A DNA stretch of 64,000 bases. Origin: Qipengyuania vulgaris. Lineage in GTDB: Bacteria; Pseudomonadota; Alphaproteobacteria; Sphingomonadales; Sphingomonadaceae. Position 1 is the first letter of the stretch. The number at the start of each line of letters is the position of its first letter. The translations under genes were made by a program, and so were the position numbers. Shown one piece after another: positions 60,340 to 64,000 of this stretch. Where the stretch lies: the NCBI RefSeq assembly GCF_009827325.1, contig NZ_WTYC01000006.1, positions 124,001 to 188,000 on the forward strand, in the 5' to 3' direction. The notes beneath the pieces were generated by a model. That model was given only the letters and a program-made list of their open reading frames with translations, was not told where the DNA came from and searched no databases.

Positions 60340-60352
60340 TTCCCTATATGAG
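60340..60352. promoter_or_regulatory. TTCCCTATATGAG motif upstream of nrdB
   Basis: It lies 30 bp before the nrdB ATG and matches the reverse complement of the nrdA motif (55714-55726) in 12 of 13 positions. It may be a shared operator, or part of the -10 region of the nrdB promoter. Confidence 0.45.
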
Positions 60353-60381
60353 TCGTTCACGCGGAACCCGGAGACCACAAG

Positions 60382-61440
60382 ATGTCGTTGCTCGAAGCCA
60401 GAAAGACCTACAAGCCCTTCGAATACCCCTGGGCTTACGAGTTCTGGAAACGCCAGCAGCAGATCCACTGGATGCCGGAAGAAGTGCCGCTGGGCGAAGA
60501 CTGTCGCGACTGGGCGCAGAAGCTCACCGATCACGAGCGTAACCTGCTCACGCAGATCTTCCGCTTCTTCACCCAGGCCGATGTCGAGGTGCAGGATTGC
60601 TATCACGACAAATACGGCCGCGTGTTCAAGCCGACCGAGATCAAGATGATGCTCACCGCCTTTTCCAACATGGAAACGGTGCACATCGCGGCCTACAGCC
60701 ATTTGCTCGACACGATCGGCATGCCCGAAAGCGAATACAGCGCCTTCCTCGACTACGAGGAAATGAACGACAAGCACAATTACATGCAGCAGTTCGGCGT
60801 CGACAATGACGAGGACATCGCCCGCACGCTGGCCATGTTCGGCGCCTTTACCGAAGGCATGCAGCTGTTCGCCAGCTTCGCCATGCTGATGAACTTCCCG
60901 CGCTTCAACAAGATGAAGGGCATGGGCCAGATCGTCAGCTGGTCGGTGCGCGATGAAAGCCTGCACTGCGAAGGCATCATCCGCATGTTCCACGAATTCG
61001 TGCGCGAGCGGGATTGCCTGACCAAGGCGGTCAAGGAAGACATCATCGACATCTGCCAGAAGACGGTGCGGCTGGAGGACAACTTCATCGACCTCGCCTT
61101 CGAAATGGGCCCGGTGTCCGGCATGACGCCCAAGGATATCAAGAAGTACATCCGCTATATCGCCGACTGGCGGCTGGGCCAGCTCAACCTCGATCCGATC
61201 TACATGGTCGACGATCACCCGCTGCCCTGGCTCGCCCCGCTGCTGAACGGGGTGGAGCATGCCAACTTCTTCGAACAGCGCGCCACCGAATATTCCAAGG
61301 GCGCGACCAAGGGCGAATGGAACGACGTGTGGTCGAGCTTCGACAAGCGCCGCACCGCCAAGGCCGCGAACGAGGAAGAGGCTGCAGACGACGGCCCGGG
61401 CCTGTTCGGCGAGAGCGAAGGGGCTGTAGCGGCGGAGTAA
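60382..61440 (+). CDS. nrdB: Ribonucleoside-diphosphate reductase, beta subunit
   Basis: This 352-residue ferritin-like radical subunit has its iron ligands and radical Tyr visible: METVHIAAYSHLL (Glu, His and the Tyr), FTEGMQLF (Glu) and RDESLHCEG (Glu/His). The C-terminal tail (GLFGESEGAVAAE) would contact NrdA. It provides the tyrosyl radical for nucleotide reduction. It lies about 2.4 kb from nrdA, with three genes on the opposite strand between them. No ATP-cone is seen at either end. Confidence 0.95.
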   Translation: MSLLEARKTYKPFEYPWAYEFWKRQQQIHWMPEEVPLGEDCRDWAQKLTDHERNLLTQIFRFFTQADVEVQDCYHDKYGRVFKPTEIKMMLTAFSNMETVHIAAYSHLLDTIGMPESEYSAFLDYEEMNDKHNYMQQFGVDNDEDIARTLAMFGAFTEGMQLFASFAMLMNFPRFNKMKGMGQIVSWSVRDESLHCEGIIRMFHEFVRERDCLTKAVKEDIIDICQKTVRLEDNFIDLAFEMGPVSGMTPKDIKKYIRYIADWRLGQLNLDPIYMVDDHPLPWLAPLLNGVEHANFFEQRATEYSKGATKGEWNDVWSSFDKRRTAKAANEEEAADDGPGLFGESEGAVAAE

Positions 61441-61447
61441 AAGGTAA

Positions 61448-61729
61448 GCGTATTCGGAGGCGGCGCTGGAGAATTTCAGTCAAAAGCTCGAAGCGATATA
61501 TGATCGCAGAACAGCGCAGCTAAATGCGAAGCGAGGACCGGAAGGGGGTGTCGTGTATCACTACACAGATGCCTTCGGCCTTGAAGGCATACTGCGTTCA
61601 GGGAAGATCCGCGCTACAGATTATCGCTTTTTAAATGACCGGTCCGAATTCAGGCATGGGATTGAGAACGCAAAGGGTCTTTGCGAAAAGCTAGCCAAGC
61701 GCAGGATGGGGCCGCAAGTGACCGGATGA
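61448..61729 (+). pseudogene. Truncated DUF2971-type gene remnant
   Basis: Right after nrdB an open frame (bounded by TAA at 61445-61447 and TGA at 61727-61729) reads VVYHYTDAFGLEGILRSGKI and then RATDYRFLNDRSEFRHGIEN, the N-terminal signature of DUF2971. The family is usually well over 200 residues, and here the frame stops about 45 residues into the domain. No ATG is present; GTG 61553 has GGAAGGGGG before it. The sequence is AT-richer than its neighbours. It is best read as a decayed fragment of a horizontally acquired gene. Confidence 0.7.
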
Positions 61730-61738
61730 GGGGGCGCC

Positions 61739-62242
61739 CTATCGGCACCAATCCACGCGGCTTCCGCCCCATACGCTGCCCTCGGCCAGTCCGGCACCGA
61801 TCATGTGGTCCGCCAGCACGTCATCTCCCCGCCGCGCTTCGCGTAGTTCGCGGCCATACTGGTCGCGGGGCGGCTCCGCGCCGCCGGTCCAGCTGAAGCG
61901 GCCCCGCGCCAGCCAGCCGGACAGTGCATCGCGCGCCTCCATCGCCTTCGCCCGTTCCGCTTCGCAGGCGCCGTCCATTTCCGGCGCGTCATAGCCGGTC
62001 AGCCGCACGCGGCGCTGGCCGATTGCCAGCGTGTCGCCGTCGATCACGCAAGCCTCGCCGCCGCGCTCTCCGCAAATGCCGAAGCGCATGTCCACCGCGC
62101 TCACCGGAGCCGGGGGCTGGAGCACGTCGCGCAGCACCCACCACGCGCCGAGCACCAGCGCCAGCACCACCATCCACCGCCACCCGCCGCGCCTCCTGCG
62201 CGGGCGAAACCTCGCGGGGCTGATGCGCGTGCGTTTGCTCAT
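61739..62242 (-). CDS. Thermonuclease (SNase-like) family protein, membrane-anchored
   Basis: This protein of about 167 residues starts MSKRTRISPARF (ATG 62242; an ATG at 62254 is an alternative). A basic N-terminus and one membrane helix (WMVVLALVLGAWWVL) precede the SNase domain: VIDGDTLAIGQRRVRLTGYD with APEMDG (Asp pair), RDQYGRELRE and a C-terminal GLAEGSVWG. It would be a Ca2+-dependent nuclease at the cell surface or periplasm. It sits tail-to-tail with the DUF2971 remnant. Confidence 0.85.
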   Translation of the reverse strand: MSKRTRISPARFRPRRRRGGWRWMVVLALVLGAWWVLRDVLQPPAPVSAVDMRFGICGERGGEACVIDGDTLAIGQRRVRLTGYDAPEMDGACEAERAKAMEARDALSGWLARGRFSWTGGAEPPRDQYGRELREARRGDDVLADHMIGAGLAEGSVWGGSRVDWCR

Positions 62243-62447
62243 CGAACGCTGCATAGCTTCCCGGGCCCGCCGCGCAACATGGGCCGGCACCGCAACGGGA
62301 AACTTTGGTTTTTCCCAGTGAACCGGTCACCTGGCTCACCCCGCGCCCGTTCTGGCGCAAGTCAGGAAACCGTAACGTCATTCGTGGCTTGGCCCTGTGT
62401 GGACGGCGCATTTGCTCCGCACCGCATTCCTTCAAAGGAGGAAACCC

Positions 62448-62597
62448 ATGGACCAGAAGAACCAGAAACCCGCCCAGCCCCAGCAAGGCGGCAAGAACCA
62501 GACCGACCGTGACCAGCAGCAGCGCCAGCAGGACGAAGGCGGCAAGCAGCAGCAGGGCGGCGGCAAGTCCGACCAGAAGCCGAACCAGAACAAATAG
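62448..62597 (+). CDS. Short Gln/Lys/Gly-rich peptide
   Basis: This 49-residue protein starts MDQKNQKPAQPQQGG at the ATG at 62448, with AAAGGAGG six bases upstream, an ideal ribosome site. It consists almost entirely of Gln, Lys, Asp, Asn and Gly, so it is disordered. The strong ribosome site and the terminator-like hairpin behind it argue for real expression. Function unknown; similar small hydrophilic proteins occur as stress-related genes. Confidence 0.7.
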   Translation: MDQKNQKPAQPQQGGKNQTDRDQQQRQQDEGGKQQQGGGKSDQKPNQNK

Positions 62598-62642
62598 CAG
62601 GTAACGGCTTCGTACAGAGCCGGGCTCTTCGGCGCACAAGTG

Positions 62643-62669
62643 GCGGCCGCTCCTGATCGGGGCGGCCGC
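62643..62669 (+). terminator. Hairpin after the Gln-rich peptide gene
   Basis: GCGGCCGC occurs twice (62643-62650 and 62662-62669) and pairs around an 11-base loop. The T-run is poor (TGTCGTTTC), so this is a moderate candidate. Confidence 0.55.
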
Positions 62670-62721
62670 TGTCGTTTCAGGCGCGTTTCCTACAGCTGCA
62701 AAATCTGCTCCATCCTGCCGG

Positions 62722-63540
62722 ATGACCCGCAAACGCACCCCGCTCGCCCCGTCCGCCAACCCTGTTTCGCCCGCGACCGAAACGCCCCCGGAGGTCCAGC
62801 AGGCCGCCGCCCTTCCCGTCACCGAGCCGGACGCGCCCGAGCTGGACGCGCATGGCTTCGATCCGTCCGAATATCAGTGGCTGCCGGTCAGGCGAAAGCC
62901 GCGCAAGGACGGCTGGACCCCGCAGCGCCAGCGGGATTTAATTGCCGCACTGGCCGGAACGGGGTCGCTCGAATTCGCCTGCATGGAGGTGGGCATGAGC
63001 AAGTCTTCCGCCCATCGCCTGCGCCGTTCGCCCGGCGCGGAACAGTTCTCCGCCGCCTGGGACGTGGCGCTGGAACATGCCGCGAAGGTCCTGCTCGACA
63101 CCGCCTTCGAGCGTGCCTTCAACGGCTCGACCGAACCCGTATTCGACCGCGACGGCTGCCGGACCGGCACGCGCTATCGCCAGAACGACCGGCTGCTGAT
63201 GTTCCTGCTGCGCGCCTACATGCCCGGCCGGTTCCGCCATGCCCACCGCGACTGGCGCGCCAGCGACGAGGCGCTGCCGCCCGCGCCGGAGCCGATGGAC
63301 AAGGTGCTCGCGCAGCTGGAGCCGGTGCCGCCCGCCCAGCCGCACCTCCTGCTTGCGCCCGACGAGCTGGAAGACGCAGTGTTCAGGGCCGACACCCTGC
63401 CTCCGGGAGAGCTGCCGCGCTGGCACCGCGGCGAGGGCGATGCCGAAGCGGGTGCGGACATCAACAAGATGTTGGAAGAGAAGTACGACCGCATGATGCG
63501 CGATCTCGAGGACGCCCGGCGGAACCCGAAAAACGGGTGA
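62722..63540 (+). CDS. Helix-turn-helix protein of unknown role
   Basis: This 272-residue protein has an N-terminal Pro/Ala-rich part and then, near residue 65, a WTPQRQRDLIAALAGTGSLE segment continuing into FACMEVGMSKSSAHRLRRSP, a helix-turn-helix similar to those of phage small terminase or resolvase-like DNA-binding proteins. QNDRLLMFLLRAYMPGRFRH follows, then a charged C-terminus. Related proteins are frequent in sphingomonads outside prophages. DNA binding is inferred; the target is unknown. Confidence 0.7.
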   Translation: MTRKRTPLAPSANPVSPATETPPEVQQAAALPVTEPDAPELDAHGFDPSEYQWLPVRRKPRKDGWTPQRQRDLIAALAGTGSLEFACMEVGMSKSSAHRLRRSPGAEQFSAAWDVALEHAAKVLLDTAFERAFNGSTEPVFDRDGCRTGTRYRQNDRLLMFLLRAYMPGRFRHAHRDWRASDEALPPAPEPMDKVLAQLEPVPPAQPHLLLAPDELEDAVFRADTLPPGELPRWHRGEGDAEAGADINKMLEEKYDRMMRDLEDARRNPKNG

Positions 63541-63635
63541 ACTTTGAGTGAACTTTGCGCCCCTTCGGCCCGCATTCCTGCTTGACCGGCTTCACGGTCT
63601 CCCCATCTGGAGCGGTACATAACGAGAGGAATTCC

Positions 63636-63947
63636 ATGCGTACCGAAGCCGAAGTCGCCGCCATGCCCTGCCCCGTGTGCAAGGTTCCGCTCTCCATGAG
63701 CGACCGCAACGGTATCGAGATCGACTATTGCCCGCAGTGCCGCGGCATCTGGCTCGACCGGGGCGAGCTCGACAAGATCATCGAACGCAGCGCGCCGCAG
63801 GCCGCGCCGCAGCAGCAGCCGCGCCCCGCGCCCGGCTATGCCCAGCACGGCGGCCACGGGCATTCGGGCTATGGCCACGGCGCCTCCGGTTCGTGGGGCA
63901 AGCCCGGCAAGCGCAAGAAGAGCTTCCTCGAAGAACTGTTCGACTAG
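63636..63947 (+). CDS. zf-TFIIB domain protein
   Basis: This 103-residue protein has the ATG at 63636 with GAGAGGAA before it. The zinc ribbon is MPCPVC (near residue 10) and DYCPQCRGIWLDRGELDKII, matching the zf-TFIIB pattern CPxC..CxxCxGxWLDxGEL. The C-terminal half is a His/Gly/Gln-rich linker (YAQHGGHGHSGYGHGASG) that may bind metal, ending with a basic/acidic tail. Function unknown; the family is widespread. Confidence 0.85.
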   Translation: MRTEAEVAAMPCPVCKVPLSMSDRNGIEIDYCPQCRGIWLDRGELDKIIERSAPQAAPQQQPRPAPGYAQHGGHGHSGYGHGASGSWGKPGKRKKSFLEELFD

Positions 63948-64000
63948 GACGCGTTAGGGCGCGCCCTCACCAGCCCCAGGCGGGCGGGGGCGCTTCCACT

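Overview
The window looks like a GC-rich chromosomal segment of an alphaproteobacterium, most probably Sphingomonadales and likely the Erythrobacteraceae (Erythrobacter/Qipengyuania/Altererythrobacter type). The reasons are the metX-metW pair, the ftsE-ftsX-ydcF-plsC operon, the short PutA, typical sphingomonad hypothetical families (DUF4126, DUF5996, DUF2171) and EcfG-type promoters. Genes are packed tightly: many start/stop overlaps of the ATGA or GTGA type, and two convergent pairs that share a CTAG stop. There is no integrase, transposase, prophage block or CRISPR array. This is mostly core genome with small accessory patches.

Layout. 1-2.1 kb: the end of ung and an OafB-like acyltransferase/SGNH fusion. 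2.2-8.7 kb: a small hypothetical gene and glutamate synthase (gltB-gltD, minus strand, with a palindromic repeat between them). 8.9-13.6 kb: an acidic membrane protein, then a plus-strand run of MaoC hydratase, thiolase, DUF5996 and DUF4126. 13.6-16.4 kb: metX-metW and divergent hisC. 16.4-19.3 kb: ftsE-ftsX-ydcF-plsC. 19.5-24.2 kb: an MJ0042 zinc-finger protein, tRNA-Leu(GAG) and an NfrB/NfrA-type exopolysaccharide pair. 24.2-36.4 kb: patatin, an FAD-linked oxidase, a divergent PEP-carboxylase homologue, mtnP-glpD, putA and a secreted permuted papain-like protein. 36.4-43.2 kb: an AI-2E transporter, gyrB, sdaA and an acyl-CoA ligase. 43.2-46.9 kb: a long non-coding gap with a strong 6S RNA candidate, then guaA, an EndoIII-like glycosylase and an unknown gene. 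46.9-55.3 kb: tldD, small zinc proteins, a lone ABC ATPase, nadB, a diguanylate cyclase facing a PilZ protein, a hydrolase and a secreted TonB-C protein. 55.9-61.4 kb: nrdA and nrdB, separated by three opposite-strand genes (a second diguanylate cyclase, DUF2171 and a disordered protein). 61.4-64 kb: a truncated DUF2971 remnant, a thermonuclease, a Gln-rich peptide, an HTH protein and a zf-TFIIB protein.

How the genes connect. Nitrogen, amino-acid and carbon metabolism dominate (gltBD, metXW, hisC, putA, sdaA, glpD, nadB, mtnP), together with nucleotide supply (guaA, nrdAB) and cell-envelope or division functions (ftsEX, plsC, OafB-like, nfrBA). A cyclic-di-GMP theme recurs: two diguanylate cyclases, one PilZ receptor and an NfrB-like synthase with MshEN-type repeats.

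The least expected observations are: (i) the 6S-like RNA before guaA; (ii) exact GGAAC-N16-CGTT and GGAAC-N17-CGTT general-stress promoters in front of two small genes inside the split nrdA/nrdB region; (iii) a near-identical 13-bp motif upstream of both nrdA and nrdB; (iv) a PEP-carboxylase homologue with changed catalytic motifs. All functional statements are read from sequence by eye; no database search was run.
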